Source: Burkholderia sp. PAMC 26561 (lineage in GTDB: Bacteria; Pseudomonadota; Gammaproteobacteria; Burkholderiales; Burkholderiaceae). From it: DNA of 64,000 nt. The stretch covers positions 186,001 through 250,000 of the forward strand of contig NZ_CP014315.1 in NCBI RefSeq assembly GCF_001557535.2, written 5' to 3'. The notes beneath the pieces were generated by a model, which was given only the letters and a program-made list of their open reading frames with translations, was not told the origin of the DNA and searched no databases. Within the stretch, counting starts at the first letter, position 1; each line of letters opens with the position of its first letter. Both the position numbers and the translations under genes were made by a program. Of this stretch, positions 28,599 through 38,627 are shown in pieces.

Positions 28599-30554
28599 TC
28601 ATTGATGAGTGTTGTTTGCTTTGTAAATCGCGACGCCTTGCGGTTCTACTTCCTCCTGCCCGACTATGAAGCTGGCTGCATCAGTGATTCTGTGAGCCGT
28701 TGAGTTGTAATTGAAGAGATACATAAGCGGCCCGCGCCGGCTAATGCGAATGCCTTCGGGCAGCGGTTCTGCATCGAGTCCCGCTGCTTTCGCCGCATCC
28801 TGGAAGATCGATTGCGTCAGGGCGTCGTCGAAGAGACTCGCAAGGTAACGGATCGATCCATGACGCAGGATCGCGGGATGACCATCGGCGAAGTTGCTCT
28901 CGATCTGCACGCCTTCGCCCGCTTCAATCAGGTCACGCCAGTGACGGCTTTCGCCGCGTTGCCCGACCTTCTCGGTCACGTTGGGACGCATCGATTCAAC
29001 GCGCCAGACGCGCATTGGAATCAACTGGGCGAGTTCTGCGCCGGGCGGCAACGCATCGGGAATGGTGAGATTCTGCGTCTTCGATCCCGTGCGTGGTCCC
29101 AGCACGACTTGCGCACCGCTTGCGGCAAGCCTCGCGGCAAAGTCGTCAGGCACGACCGGCAGCGGCGGCACCACGATCAGCTTGTACTTGTCCAGGGGCG
29201 CGTCGGCCGGCACGATATCGACGTCCAGTCCCAGGCTTCGCAACGCGCTGTAGTACTCGAACGCGAATCGCGGATAGTGGAAATCGACGCCTTGCGGATG
29301 AATCTCGAACAGCCACTTCGCTTCATAGTCCCAGACCAGTGCAACTTTCGCAGCGACGGGCAGCTCGCCGTCTTCTGTCACGACACGATCTATTTCCTTC
29401 GCGACCAGCGACGCTTCCTCGCCACCCAGATCCAGCTGGTTATCGGGCGTATTCAAACCCGCATGCATTTGTTCCTGTGCGAACGGCGCCTGACGCCAGC
29501 GGAAATACGAAACGCATCCCGCGCCATGCGCGAACGCTTCCCAGCTCCACAGCTTCACCATGCCCGGCAGCGGCGCCGGATTCCAGTGCGCCCAGTTCAC
29601 CGGTCCGGGCTGTTGCTCCATCACCCAGAACGGCAGCTTCGACATCCCGCGATACACATCGTGATTGAACGATGCGAAATCCGGATGCCCGGTACGCAGC
29701 CACTTTGCCTTGATCGACGGGTCGAACCACTGCTCTTCGAGCGCACCCAGCGGATAGCTGTCCCACGTCGCGATGTCCAGGTCCGCGGCCACCTTGTAGT
29801 GATCGAATTCCGTGAAGAGCTGCATGAAATTGTGCGCGACCGGACGCTCCGGCGAATGCGCACGGATGATGTCGGTTTGCATGCGGTTGAAACGCACGAC
29901 TTCATCGGAGGAGAAGCGGCGGAAATCCAGCCGGTGAGACGGATGCGCTTCCGTCACGGTCGCGACCGGCAGATCGATCTCGTCGAAGTTGCGGTATTCC
30001 ATGCTCCAGAAGACCGTGCCCCACGCGGTGTTGAGCGCGTCGATGGTTGCGTAGCGTTGCTTGAGCCACGCCCGGAAGCGCTGCAGTGCAGCCGGCGAAT
30101 AACTGACCACCGTGTTGTGGCAGCCGTACTCGTTATCCGTTTGCCAGAACGCGACGGCTGGATGCTTGCCGTATCGCTTGGCAACCGCCGTGCAGATTTT
30201 CTGCGATGCCTCGAAGTACGAAGGCGACGAAAAATCGTAATGACGGCGCGAGCCGAATGCACGCGGACGGCCATCGGCGCCTATGGGCAAGATGTCCGGA
30301 TGACGGTCGATCAGCCACTTCGGCGGCGTTGCGGTCGGCGTGCACATGACGACTTTCAGGCCTGCATCGGCGAGCGTATCGATCGCCTGATCAAGCCAGT
30401 CCCATTGATATTCACCCGGCGACGGTTCGATCCGGCTCCACGCGAATTCGGCGATCCGGACACGGTCGATGCCCAGCGCCTTCATGCGCGCCGCATCGTC
30501 TTTCCACATCGATACGGACCAGTGTTCCGGGTAATAACAGACTCCAAGACGCAT
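28599..30554 (-). CDS. Beta-galactosidase, glycoside hydrolase family 42
   Basis: 651-aa GH42 enzyme releasing galactose from beta-galactosides; no signal peptide, hence cytoplasmic. The TIM-barrel starts at MRLGVCYYPEHW. The acid/base is Glu142 in WQTDNEYG and the nucleophile is Glu313 in FWVMEQQPGPVNW, both in the expected places. A trimerisation domain and a small beta domain complete the length, which is normal for the family. It lies between the ATPase and binding-protein genes of an ABC operon, so transported oligosaccharides are probably cut after uptake. Confidence 0.92.
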   Translation of the reverse strand: MRLGVCYYPEHWSVSMWKDDAARMKALGIDRVRIAEFAWSRIEPSPGEYQWDWLDQAIDTLADAGLKVVMCTPTATPPKWLIDRHPDILPIGADGRPRAFGSRRHYDFSSPSYFEASQKICTAVAKRYGKHPAVAFWQTDNEYGCHNTVVSYSPAALQRFRAWLKQRYATIDALNTAWGTVFWSMEYRNFDEIDLPVATVTEAHPSHRLDFRRFSSDEVVRFNRMQTDIIRAHSPERPVAHNFMQLFTEFDHYKVAADLDIATWDSYPLGALEEQWFDPSIKAKWLRTGHPDFASFNHDVYRGMSKLPFWVMEQQPGPVNWAHWNPAPLPGMVKLWSWEAFAHGAGCVSYFRWRQAPFAQEQMHAGLNTPDNQLDLGGEEASLVAKEIDRVVTEDGELPVAAKVALVWDYEAKWLFEIHPQGVDFHYPRFAFEYYSALRSLGLDVDIVPADAPLDKYKLIVVPPLPVVPDDFAARLAASGAQVVLGPRTGSKTQNLTIPDALPPGAELAQLIPMRVWRVESMRPNVTEKVGQRGESRHWRDLIEAGEGVQIESNFADGHPAILRHGSIRYLASLFDDALTQSIFQDAAKAAGLDAEPLPEGIRISRRGPLMYLFNYNSTAHRITDAASFIVGQEEVEPQGVAIYKANNTHQ

Positions 30555-30565
30555 GCGAAGCGCTC

Positions 30566-31708
30566 CTACGCAAAGTGGGGAATGACGGCCGACGTGACGG
30601 CGAAGCCGTCCTCGGTGAAAAGATGACAGCAGGCGGCCGGCACTTTGAACGCGACGTTATCGCCTTGTTTCGGCGTCCTGTCGCCTGGCGCCTTGGCAAT
30701 CAGAACCACGCCGCCGGCTTGCTCCAGATGGAGATAGCTGTGCTCGCCAAGCTGTTCGACGAGCGACACCGTGCGCGTGATCTGCTGTTTTGACGCGTTG
30801 CTTGCGATCGGTTCAAGATGCTCCGGACGAATGCCGAGCGTGATGGTCTGGCCCGGCGTCAACGCATCGCCGTTTGCCTGGACTTCGAGTTGTTCGCTGG
30901 TGCCGTCGAGCGCGATCAACACGCTTTCCGCATTGCCCGAGACCACGCGCGCGGGCAGGAAATTCATTCGCGGCGAGCCAATAAACCCAGCCACGAAGCG
31001 GCTCTTCGGCCGGTGATACAACTCGAGCGGCGCCCCCACTTGCGCGATGCTGCCGTACTTCGCGGTATCGGCGCCGGCGTGCAGCAACACGATCTTGTCG
31101 GCCAGCGTCATGGCTTCGATCTGATCGTGCGTCACGTAGACGACGCTGGCTTTATCGAACTGTTTATGCAGCCGCGCGATCTCCACGCGCGTTTGTCCGC
31201 GCAGCGTGGCGTCGAGATTGGAAAGGGGTTCGTCGAAGAGAAACACGCTCGGGCTGCGCACGATCGCGCGGCCGATCGCCACGCGCTGACGTTGTCCGCC
31301 CGATAACTCTTTGGGCCGTCTTTCGAGCAAGGCGTCGAGTTGCAGTACGCGAGCAGCTTCCCTCACCTTCTTGTCGATGACGTCTTTCGGCGTCTTCGCG
31401 AGCGTCAACCCGAACGCCATGTTCTGGTAGACCGTCATGTGCGGAAAGAGCGCGTAGCTCTGGAACACCATCGCTACGCCGCGTTGCGCGGCAGGCACCT
31501 CGTTGACCAGTTTTCCATCGATATAAAGATCGCCGTCCGTGATGTCCTCGAGACCGGCGATCATGCGCAGCAGCGTCGATTTCCCGCATCCCGAAGGACC
31601 CAGGAACACGCAGAACTCATGCGCGCCGATTTCCAGATCCACATCGCGGATCACCGGCGCGTGGTCGCCGTACGCTTTCTGAACTGACCGTAAAGAGATG
31701 CTCGCCAT
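30566..31708 (-). CDS. ABC transporter ATP-binding protein (MalK/UgpC type)
   Basis: 380-aa ATPase energising the sugar importer. Walker A is GPSGCGKST (37-45), the signature is LSGGQRQRVAIGRAI, Walker B is VFLFDEPLSNLD, and the C-terminal TOBE/MalK regulatory domain includes GIRPEHLEP. It is the promoter-proximal gene of the operon (ATPase, GH42, binding protein, two permeases). The perfect palindrome at 31744-31763, 36 bp upstream of its start, is the probable operator for the divergent LacI-type regulator. Confidence 0.9.
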   Translation of the reverse strand: MASISLRSVQKAYGDHAPVIRDVDLEIGAHEFCVFLGPSGCGKSTLLRMIAGLEDITDGDLYIDGKLVNEVPAAQRGVAMVFQSYALFPHMTVYQNMAFGLTLAKTPKDVIDKKVREAARVLQLDALLERRPKELSGGQRQRVAIGRAIVRSPSVFLFDEPLSNLDATLRGQTRVEIARLHKQFDKASVVYVTHDQIEAMTLADKIVLLHAGADTAKYGSIAQVGAPLELYHRPKSRFVAGFIGSPRMNFLPARVVSGNAESVLIALDGTSEQLEVQANGDALTPGQTITLGIRPEHLEPIASNASKQQITRTVSLVEQLGEHSYLHLEQAGGVVLIAKAPGDRTPKQGDNVAFKVPAACCHLFTEDGFAVTSAVIPHFA

Positions 31709-31743
31709 GCCGACGTCTCCGTGTTTTACCGAGGAGACAAAAT

Positions 31744-31763
31744 AAGGTTAAGCGCTTAACCTT
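31744..31763. promoter_or_regulatory. Perfect 20-bp palindromic LacI-type operator
   Basis: AAGGTTAAGCGCTTAACCTT is an uninterrupted palindrome centred on GC. The central CG/GC step flanked by A/T-rich arms is typical of LacI/GalR-family operators. It lies in the 281-bp gap between the sugar operon and its divergent LacI-type regulator, close to the operon start. Confidence 0.72.
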
Positions 31764-31777
31764 CCGCCAGTGAAAAA

Positions 31778-31796
31778 CGATCCCTGTACAGGATCG
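31778..31796. promoter_or_regulatory. Second dyad in the sugar operon control region
   Basis: CGATCC (31778-31783) and GGATCG (31791-31796) are perfect 6-bp arms around the CTGTACA spacer. It lies 14 bp from the LacI-type palindrome and has a different sequence. It could be a site for another regulator or simply an mRNA hairpin of the leader. Confidence 0.4.
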
Positions 31797-31989
31797 CCTT
31801 GTCTGGCTGTCTCCGTCTTTGTGTTTTTGAACTGCCTTGGACGCAAATCTAGCCGCCTCCCCGGAATTATACAAATGCCGGGAAGCCATCCCAAAATATG
31901 AGACATGGCGACGATGCTTGCACATAACCGTGCGTTCGCGGAACTTAGGCGACGTTCTGACTCGCGTTAACCCTTCCCCTAGAGATTCG

Positions 31990-33009
31990 ATGACCACTTT
32001 GGCCGAAGTTGCCGCGCGCGCAGGCGTCACGCCCGCTACCGTATCGAACGTACTGCGCAAGCGCGGCAAGGTCGGCGAGGCGACGCGGCAACGTGTGCTC
32101 GATGCAGTGGATGCATTGGGGTATCGGCCGCATCTGACTGCGCGCGCACTTGCCGAAGGCAGCGCGCCGACGCTCGCGCTGATGGTGTCGAGCATCGCGA
32201 ATCCGTTTTATCCGGAATTCGCGCTCGCCGCCGAACGCGCGGCGCGCAAGAACGGCCGCTTTCTGATTGTGTGCAACACCAACGAAGATCCGGTGATTGC
32301 GCGTGCGTATCTCGATCAGATTGCGGGGACGTTGTCGGAAGGCGTGCTGGTGATGAACGCGAAACTCGACTTCGAGGACCTCGAGAAGACCCTCGCGCGC
32401 GGCACGCCGATTGTATTGTGCATGTGGGAACGGCCGGATGTATCGCCGGGAGTGCCTTGTGTCGCTGTCGATTTTTTTGCGGCCGGAACGCTCGCCGCGC
32501 AACACTTGCTGGACCTGGGGCACACACGCATAGGCGCGATCGTCGCAAGCCAGCGTGACGGTGTGCAGGCCGCGCGCTACGAAGGGTTTTGCCACACGTT
32601 GCACGAGGCCGGCGTTGCGCACTTGGAAGAGGACGTGCGTTTTACGCGCGATGAAGTGCAACATGGCTACGATGCCGCTTGCGATTTGCTGAGCGCACAG
32701 CCGGACCTCACCGCCCTCTTCGCGACCAACGACCTGCCCGCGCTCGGTGCGATGCACGCCGCCGCCGATCGCGGCATGCGGATTCCGCAGGACCTGTCGG
32801 TGATCGGCATCACCGATATTCAGCTCGCACGGGAATCGCGGCCGGGTTTGTCGACCATAGCCGTTCCCACCGATGCCGCCGCCGCAATGGCCGTCGAATT
32901 GCTCGAAGCGCTGATAGAAAGCGGCGGCCGCGACCAGGACGCGCCGATGCGCGTTGCGCCCCAACCTGTGCTGGTGCAACGCGCATCGACGGGACCCGTA
33001 CGCAGGTAG
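31990..33009 (+). CDS. LacI family transcriptional regulator
   Basis: 339-aa sugar-responsive repressor. The HTH is MTTLAEVAARAGVTPATVSN followed by the hinge helix region RPHLTARALAEG; the sugar-binding domain contains LALMVSSIANPFYPEF and a SVIGITDIQLARESRPGLST segment near the end. The ATG at 31990 starts exactly at the HTH; the frame is open 153 bp further upstream without family sequence. It is divergent from the ABC/GH42 operon and very likely binds the 20-bp palindrome at 31744-31763. It ends 4 bp before the end of the convergent flavoprotein gene. Confidence 0.9.
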   Translation: MTTLAEVAARAGVTPATVSNVLRKRGKVGEATRQRVLDAVDALGYRPHLTARALAEGSAPTLALMVSSIANPFYPEFALAAERAARKNGRFLIVCNTNEDPVIARAYLDQIAGTLSEGVLVMNAKLDFEDLEKTLARGTPIVLCMWERPDVSPGVPCVAVDFFAAGTLAAQHLLDLGHTRIGAIVASQRDGVQAARYEGFCHTLHEAGVAHLEEDVRFTRDEVQHGYDAACDLLSAQPDLTALFATNDLPALGAMHAAADRGMRIPQDLSVIGITDIQLARESRPGLSTIAVPTDAAAAMAVELLEALIESGGRDQDAPMRVAPQPVLVQRASTGPVRR

Positions 33010-33013
33010 CTTT

Positions 33014-34399
33014 TTACGCCCGTTCCGGAACCTTCGCGAACAACAGATTCAGCCCTTCTGCGATAGTCGGATGCGCGAGGATCGCGTCCCTCAACGCGGT
33101 GTACGGAAGCTTGCCGAGCATCGCCATTTGCACCACGGCTACGACTTCGCCTGCGTTCGAACCGAACATTGTGAAGCCCAGGATGCGGTCCGAATCCGCC
33201 GCTACGACAGCTTTCATGAAGCCCTGCGTGTCGCCCGTCGTGCGGGCGCGCGGGATGCCGGCCATCGGCAATTTGGCGACGCGCACCGCGATCCCCTGGC
33301 GTTGCGCATCACTTTCATTCAAGCCCACGCGCGCCAGTTCCGGTTCAATGAACAACGCGTACGGAATTTCGCGATCGCGCGTGGTCAGCGTGCCGCCTGC
33401 AAGTTGTGACTTCAGTACGCGGTAGTCATCGAACGATGCGTGCGTGAACATCGGCGTGCCGGCCACTTCGCCGATCGCCCAGGTGTTCGGCGCGGAGGTA
33501 GCAAGGCGCTCGTCGACCCTGATGAAGCCGCGTGTATCGAGTTCGACGCCCGCGACCTCCAGACCGATGTTCGCCGTGCGCGGCACACGTCCCGTCGCTA
33601 CGAGGATATGCGAACCGTTGAGGCTCGAACCATCGGCGAGGTCCACCGTCACCGAATCGCCCGAACGACCACTTACACGCAGCGCCTTCACCGAGACGCG
33701 GACATCGATTCCTTCTTTCGCGAACGCGGATTCGATTGCATCGGTTACGTCGGCATCCTCGCGCATTGCAACGCGCGGCGCCTCTTGCAAGACCGTCACC
33801 CTGCTGCCAAGCCGGCGAAACGCCTGCGCCATTTCCAGCCCGATATAACCGCCGCCGATCACGATCAGATGTTCCGGCAAGGCGTCGAGCGCGAGCGCTT
33901 CCACGTGGGTCATCGGATTGGCATCGCGCAGACCGGGGACGTCGGGAACCGCTGCATATGTACCCGTGTTGATGAACACATGTTCGCCTTCCACCACACG
34001 TTCGTTGCCATCGTTCATGGCGACCTGAATGCGGCGGGGCGCCACGAAACGTCCTGTACCGAGAATCAGATCGAAGCCTGACGCAGCGAACGCTTTCGCA
34101 TTGATATCGACCATGCCGTCCACAACGTCACGCACATACCGATGCACCTTCGCCATATCGACCTTGTTGTCATGCGCGCCGCCTTGCAGGATGTCGGCAG
34201 ATTGAACGGCATGCATGATCCGTGCGCTTTGAATCAGCGCTTTACTCGGGATACACGCAATGTTGATACACGACCCGCCGATCATGCCTTCCTCCACCAC
34301 GGCAACGCGCTTGCCGGATTTGGCGAGTTCCATGGCGAGCGTCTTGCCGCCTTTTCCGCCGCCCAGGAATACGTATTCGAACTTTTCGACTGTAGACAT
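33014..34399 (-). CDS. Pyridine nucleotide-disulfide oxidoreductase (dihydrolipoyl dehydrogenase/mercuric reductase-like)
   Basis: 461-aa FAD flavoprotein. It shows the FAD site GGGKGGKTLAMELA (a GxGxxG variant), redox-active cysteines in GGSCINIACIPSKAL (CxxxxC), the NAD(P) site VIGGGYIGLEMAQAF, and the C-terminal dimer interface with AHPTIAEGLN, where the His-Pro is kept but the first His of the HAHP motif is Leu. There is no N-terminal heavy-metal domain and no C-terminal vicinal Cys pair, so a mercuric reductase is unlikely. It is not in a pyruvate or 2-oxoacid dehydrogenase operon. The ATG follows AGGAGCTGAA. An AraC regulator lies divergently. Confidence 0.85.
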   Translation of the reverse strand: MSTVEKFEYVFLGGGKGGKTLAMELAKSGKRVAVVEEGMIGGSCINIACIPSKALIQSARIMHAVQSADILQGGAHDNKVDMAKVHRYVRDVVDGMVDINAKAFAASGFDLILGTGRFVAPRRIQVAMNDGNERVVEGEHVFINTGTYAAVPDVPGLRDANPMTHVEALALDALPEHLIVIGGGYIGLEMAQAFRRLGSRVTVLQEAPRVAMREDADVTDAIESAFAKEGIDVRVSVKALRVSGRSGDSVTVDLADGSSLNGSHILVATGRVPRTANIGLEVAGVELDTRGFIRVDERLATSAPNTWAIGEVAGTPMFTHASFDDYRVLKSQLAGGTLTTRDREIPYALFIEPELARVGLNESDAQRQGIAVRVAKLPMAGIPRARTTGDTQGFMKAVVAADSDRILGFTMFGSNAGEVVAVVQMAMLGKLPYTALRDAILAHPTIAEGLNLLFAKVPERA

Positions 34400-34571
34400 T
34401 TCAGCTCCTTTGAATTTGGTCGCGGGCCACGCCCGTGCTGTGACTGAAATGTAGACCTCGCAGCATGGAAAGCCCATGTCGAGTCGGCTCGAATCACTGC
34501 TCGCGCGTCTCATGGCGCTGAAACACGCGCTGGTAAGATCGCTACGCCATCCCTTTCTACCTGGTAATTAC

Positions 34572-35492
34572 ATGGAAGCGCTCGACCGGCTGATCCAGTT
34601 ATCCCGCCTGCAAGGCGCGCTCGATCTGCGCTGCCTCCTGAGCGGCGAGTGGACACTCGACCATCCGCCAGCGCCGCCGAGCGAGGCCGTGTATCACGTC
34701 GTGCTTGCCGGAAGCTGTCTGCTCAAGTTTCGCGGACAGGCGGATGTAAGGCTGGAAACCGGCGATATCGTGATGTTGCCGCGCGGCGATGCGCATGTGC
34801 TGCAGGGCGAGGAATCGTCGGATCAAAGCGTGCCACGCGAGATGGAGAGTCACTACAACGGCGCGGTGACCGTGCGCACGAACTGCGGGCCGAATGCGGC
34901 TAGTCTCGATCTGCTATGCGGGAAATTCAACTACGCGGCGAATGCGTTGCTGATCGATGTGCTGCCTGACATCGTGAAAATGTCGTTCGAGCGCGATGAC
35001 GTTCCCGACCTCACGCGCATGGTCGGCATGATGCGGCGCGAGTCGAGCGAGGCGGGGCCGGGGGCGCACTCGATCATATCGGCGTTTTCCACTGCGCTTT
35101 TCACGATGCTGCTGCGCGCGCATCTGGCGCAACAGCCGTCGAAAGCGGACGTCCTCGCGCTGCTTGCGCATCCGCGTCTTGGATCATCGGTCATTGCGAT
35201 GCTGGAGCGGCCTGCAGAGAAGTGGACGATCGAAATGCTGGCACAGCAATCGGCGATGTCACGCGCGACTTACGCGCGAGCGTTCGGTGCGTTGACCGAA
35301 GACTCGCCGATGAGCTTGCTCACACGCATCCGCATGCAGCTCGCGGGAATGTTGTTGACGCGAACGGCGAAGAGCATCGCGGAGATAGCCGACGACGTGG
35401 GGTATCAATCCGAATCGGCGTTCAGCAAGAAGTTCAAGGATACGTATGGTGTGGGCCCGGGCGCATACCGGCAAGCGCGAGCGGGTGGCTAG
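34572..35492 (+). CDS. AraC family transcriptional regulator with N-terminal cupin
   Basis: 306-aa regulator. The N-terminal cupin-type sensor (MEALDRLIQLSRLQGALDLR, then GDIVMLPRGDAHVL) precedes a C-terminal double HTH (WTIEMLAQQSAMSRATYARAF and IAEIADDVGYQSESAFSKKF). This AraC/cupin layout is often found divergent from the oxidoreductase it activates in response to small organic or reactive compounds. Here the divergent flavoprotein gene is the likely target. The ATG at 34572 gives the family-typical start; an open frame upstream overlaps the flavoprotein gene. Confidence 0.86.
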   Translation: MEALDRLIQLSRLQGALDLRCLLSGEWTLDHPPAPPSEAVYHVVLAGSCLLKFRGQADVRLETGDIVMLPRGDAHVLQGEESSDQSVPREMESHYNGAVTVRTNCGPNAASLDLLCGKFNYAANALLIDVLPDIVKMSFERDDVPDLTRMVGMMRRESSEAGPGAHSIISAFSTALFTMLLRAHLAQQPSKADVLALLAHPRLGSSVIAMLERPAEKWTIEMLAQQSAMSRATYARAFGALTEDSPMSLLTRIRMQLAGMLLTRTAKSIAEIADDVGYQSESAFSKKFKDTYGVGPGAYRQARAGG

Positions 35493-35496
35493 GCGA

Positions 35497-35847
35497 TTAC
35501 ATCAGGCTGCCGAGCACCAGTTCGTGCGAGTGTCCGATCCAGACGGCGGCATCGCGATGATCACGAAGTGCGTTGCCGGTATTGGGATGGATGAAGACAT
35601 CGAGTGAACCGTGATTCAGCGTGAGCCATTCCACGATAACGGCGAACTGGCCGGGCTCGAACGCGAGCTGATACGACCATTGCGGATGTGGACCGACAGG
35701 TTTCTCGTGAAAGCGTCCGAGTTGAAGGATGTCGCCCAAGCGGCTAGCGATTTCCTCGCGAAGTTGCCAGGCGGCGTCGCGGGTCGAAGCGTTGAAGTAG
35801 ACGTGGGCATGCCACGATACGACGGGAGAAACGGTGGGCGTGTTCAT
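35497..35847 (-). CDS. DOPA 4,5-dioxygenase family protein
   Basis: 116-aa protein of the DOPA-dioxygenase family. Family segments are SWHAHVYFN at the N terminus, the His-rich RFHEKPVGPHPQWSYQL and LDVFIHPNTGN with further histidines that could bind iron. Plant and fungal relatives cleave the DOPA ring. Bacterial members are widespread and mostly untested, so the substrate is unknown. It converges on the AraC gene with only 4 bp between the stops. Confidence 0.85.
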   Translation of the reverse strand: MNTPTVSPVVSWHAHVYFNASTRDAAWQLREEIASRLGDILQLGRFHEKPVGPHPQWSYQLAFEPGQFAVIVEWLTLNHGSLDVFIHPNTGNALRDHRDAAVWIGHSHELVLGSLM

Positions 35848-36037
35848 GGATGGCGTGGGACTCGGGAGGTGGCTGCCGCACGTGTGCGGCGATTCCTGAG
35901 TTTAGCCAAAACGGATGAGGGGTGCTTGGGGTTGGCGGAGGACATGCGACTAACAACGACCGCGCGAAAGCCTTGACTGCAGCAACCCGGCACCGCCCCA
36001 ACCAACAGTGCCGGCCCCGGGCTACAAACCAACCCCC

Positions 36038-37549
36038 TTACTTACTCGTAGGCATCGCAAACTCGGCGCCCTTCTCGGTGCTCTCCGGCCACCGTTGCAT
36101 GATCGATTTCTGCCGCGTGTAGAACCGCACCCCTTCCTCGCCGTAAGCGTGCATATCGCCGAAAAGGCTGCGCTTCCAGCCACCAAACCCGTGCCAGGCC
36201 ATCGGCACAGGAATAGGCACGTTGATCCCGACCATCCCGACTTCAATACGCCGACCGAACTCACGTGCAACGTGGCCATCACGTGTATAGCAGGCCACGC
36301 CATTCCCAAACTCGTGGGCGTTGATCAGATCGACAGCTTCGGTAAAGTCCTTGACCCGCACGCAGGCCAGCACCGGACCAAAAATCTCTTCCTTATAGAT
36401 GCGCATCTCGGGTGTCACGTTATCGAACAGCGTGCCGCCGGTAAAGAAGCCTTCCTCGTGCCCCGGCACCTTGAAACCACGTCCGTCGACGACCAGTGAA
36501 GCGCCCTCCTCCACACCCAGCGCGATATACCCTTCAATGCGTTCCAGCGCCTGACGGGTCACGATCGGGCCCATCTCGGCATCGGCTTCCATGCCGTTCT
36601 TCACGATCAGCGAACGCGCCCGCTCGGCAAGCCGCGGAATCAACTTGTCAGCGACATCGCCCACGAGCACCGCAACCGAAATCGCCATGCAACGCTCGCC
36701 GGCTGATCCATAACCCGCGCCGACCAGTGCATCGATAGCCTGATCCAGATCGGCATCCGGCATCACGACCATGTGATTCTTCGCGCCGCCCAGCGCCTGC
36801 ACGCGCTTGCCGTGCTGCGCACCGGTCTGATAGATGTAGTTCGCAATCGGCGTGGAACCCACGAAGCTGATGGCCTTCACATCGGGATGCACGAGCAGCG
36901 CATCGACCACGACCTTGTCACCCTGCACGACGCTGAACACGCCATCGGGCAAACCGGCTTCCTTTAACAACCCCGCCATGAATAACGATGCCGACGGATC
37001 GCGTTCGCTCGGCTTCAAGATGAAGCAATTGCCCGCTGCAATCGCGACCGGGAACATCCAGCACGGCACCATGCAAGGGAAGTTGAACGGCGTGATTCCG
37101 GCAACGACGCCCAGCGCCTGACGCGTGGTCCAGTTATCGATACCTGTCGACACCTGCTCCGTGAAATCGCCCTTCAGGAGTTGGGGAATACCGCAAGCAA
37201 ACTCGATCACATCGATACCGCGCGACACCTCACCCTGCGCGTCGCTGAAAACCTTGCCGTGTTCGGCCGTGATGATCGCGGCAAGATCGTCGCGATGCTT
37301 GTTCATCAACTCGAGGAAACGCAGCATCACGCGTGCACGGCGAATCGGCGGGGTTTCGCTCCAGCCGGCAAACGCTTTCTTCGCGCTCGCGACGGCTGCG
37401 TCGACATCCGCAACATCACCCAGGTGCAGCGTGCGCGCTTCGGCGCCCGTCGCCGGGTTGAAGATCGGCTGGGTGCGCGTTCCCGTGCCGGGTACACGAC
37501 GGCCCTGGATGAAATGGCCGACGTCCGCGCGATCGCTGAAGCTTTGCAT
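36038..37549 (-). CDS. mmsA: CoA-acylating methylmalonate-semialdehyde dehydrogenase
   Basis: 503-aa aldehyde dehydrogenase oxidising malonate or methylmalonate semialdehyde to acetyl- or propionyl-CoA in valine, myo-inositol and beta-alanine breakdown. The oxyanion Asn155 is in [16 protein letters not shown], a segment characteristic of MmsA, and the catalytic Cys287 is in [12 protein letters not shown]. Length is normal. The ATG at 37549 begins the family sequence ([15 protein letters not shown]). It is divergent from a LysR regulator. No mmsB or valine-pathway gene is adjacent, so its pathway partners must be elsewhere. Confidence 0.9.
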   Translation of the reverse strand: MQSFSDRADVGHFIQGRRVPGTGTRTQPIFNPATGAEARTLHLGDVADVDAAVASAKKAFAGWSETPPIRRARVMLRFLELMNKHRDDLAAIITAEHGKVFSDAQGEVSRGIDVIEFACGIPQLLKGDFTEQVSTGIDNWTTRQALGVVAGITPFNFPCMVPCWMFPVAIAAGNCFILKPSERDPSASLFMAGLLKEAGLPDGVFSVVQGDKVVVDALLVHPDVKAISFVGSTPIANYIYQTGAQHGKRVQALGGAKNHMVVMPDADLDQAIDALVGAGYGSAGERCMAISVAVLVGDVADKLIPRLAERARSLIVKNGMEADAEMGPIVTRQALERIEGYIALGVEEGASLVVDGRGFKVPGHEEGFFTGGTLFDNVTPEMRIYKEEIFGPVLACVRVKDFTEAVDLINAHEFGNGVACYTRDGHVAREFGRRIEVGMVGINVPIPVPMAWHGFGGWKRSLFGDMHAYGEEGVRFYTRQKSIMQRWPESTEKGAEFAMPTSK

Positions 37550-37661
37550 GATGAGGCACCTGATTGGTTTGGTGGAAAGTCTGTCGAGTGTAAGAACCCG
37601 GGACACGTCTGCAAAGACGTTATGATTGAAATGATTGTTTTCTATGGTGAACAATGGGCAT

Positions 37662-38603
37662 ATGGAAACGCAACGAGTCGAGGCTCTCTGGACGCATCTC
37701 TACTGGCTGACAATCCTCGCGCAGCAAGGCAGCTATACGCGCGCAGCCACACGGCTTGGCGTGAGCAAGGCGGCCATGAGTCAAAGAATAGTCGAACTGG
37801 AGCGCGCCGCAGGTGTGTCGTTGGTGCAGCGCACCACGCGCAGTGTGCGGCTGACGGAGGCAGGACAACGTCTTGTCGATCAAACGCGCGGGCAGTACGA
37901 AGGCATTGCGCAGAGCTTTGCGGGCGTACGCGATTCGGCAGGAATTGCACGTGGAGAGCTGCGTGTGACTGCTCCGGTTGCCTTTGCGCGGCAGCAACTC
38001 GTGCCGCATTTATCGGCGTTTCTAAGGGCAAACCCTGAAGTGCGCGTGCAACTGGAAGTATCGGACAGGATCAGCTCGCTCGCGAGCGAGGGTTTCGATC
38101 TCGCGATTCGACACAGCGCCGTCGCGCCCGAAACACATGTTGCCTGGACGCTGTGCAAGACGCGTTCGGTGATCGTGGCGACACGCGCGTATTTGAAGCG
38201 TCGTGGCACGCCTTCGACGCCGCAGGAACTGGCCGCGCACGATTGCCTCTTTTACCCGCGCGCGCAAGAGGCCCCCGCGTGGACCTTCGAACGCACGACC
38301 GGGCGCAAGTCCGCTACGGGACGCGTCACGGTGCCTATCAACGGACCTTTCTCGGCGAATAACAGCGAGACCCTGCGCGACGCCGCCCTCGATGATCTCG
38401 GCGTTGCACTGGTCCCTGACTTCAGCGCCCAAGCCGCGCTACGCGCCGGTCAACTCGTGCGCCTGTTGCCCGATTGGCAACCTACCGGCGTTTTTGCAGA
38501 GCAGCTTTATGTGGTACGTCCGTATGCTTCCCACGTGCCACGCGCGGTGACGGCGTTTGTATCGTATTTGCGCAAGACGTTCGAGGATGGATTTTCGGAC
38601 TAG
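37662..38603 (+). CDS. LysR family transcriptional regulator
   Basis: 313-aa LysR regulator. The HTH is [21 protein letters not shown] with SKAAMSQRI, then an effector domain ([19 protein letters not shown]). Start choice is uncertain: the ATG at 37662 begins near the HTH, but ATG 37644 is also possible and neither has a strong ribosome binding site. It is divergent from mmsA. The gap contains the direct repeat ATGATTG (37622-37628 and 37631-37637), a possible binding site. Control of mmsA is an inference from orientation. Confidence 0.85.
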   Translation: METQRVEALWTHLYWLTILAQQGSYTRAATRLGVSKAAMSQRIVELERAAGVSLVQRTTRSVRLTEAGQRLVDQTRGQYEGIAQSFAGVRDSAGIARGELRVTAPVAFARQQLVPHLSAFLRANPEVRVQLEVSDRISSLASEGFDLAIRHSAVAPETHVAWTLCKTRSVIVATRAYLKRRGTPSTPQELAAHDCLFYPRAQEAPAWTFERTTGRKSATGRVTVPINGPFSANNSETLRDAALDDLGVALVPDFSAQAALRAGQLVRLLPDWQPTGVFAEQLYVVRPYASHVPRAVTAFVSYLRKTFEDGFSD

Positions 38604-38627
38604 CGTCGGTGTTTGAAGACCAGCGCT

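Noticed and set aside
26396..28669. 757-codon open frame on the plus strand across the sugar ABC operon
   Set aside because: It is antisense to three clear transporter genes, its product is Arg/His/Asp-rich with no family signs, and such frames are expected in high-GC DNA.
28812..30626. 604-codon plus-strand frame opposite the GH42 gene
   Set aside because: It mirrors the GH42 codons, has no motifs or ribosome binding site, and GH42 is unmistakable with both catalytic Glu residues.
33014..34399. Mercuric reductase assignment of the disulfide oxidoreductase
   Set aside because: No C-terminal vicinal Cys pair, no heavy-metal domain and no mer genes in the neighbourhood.
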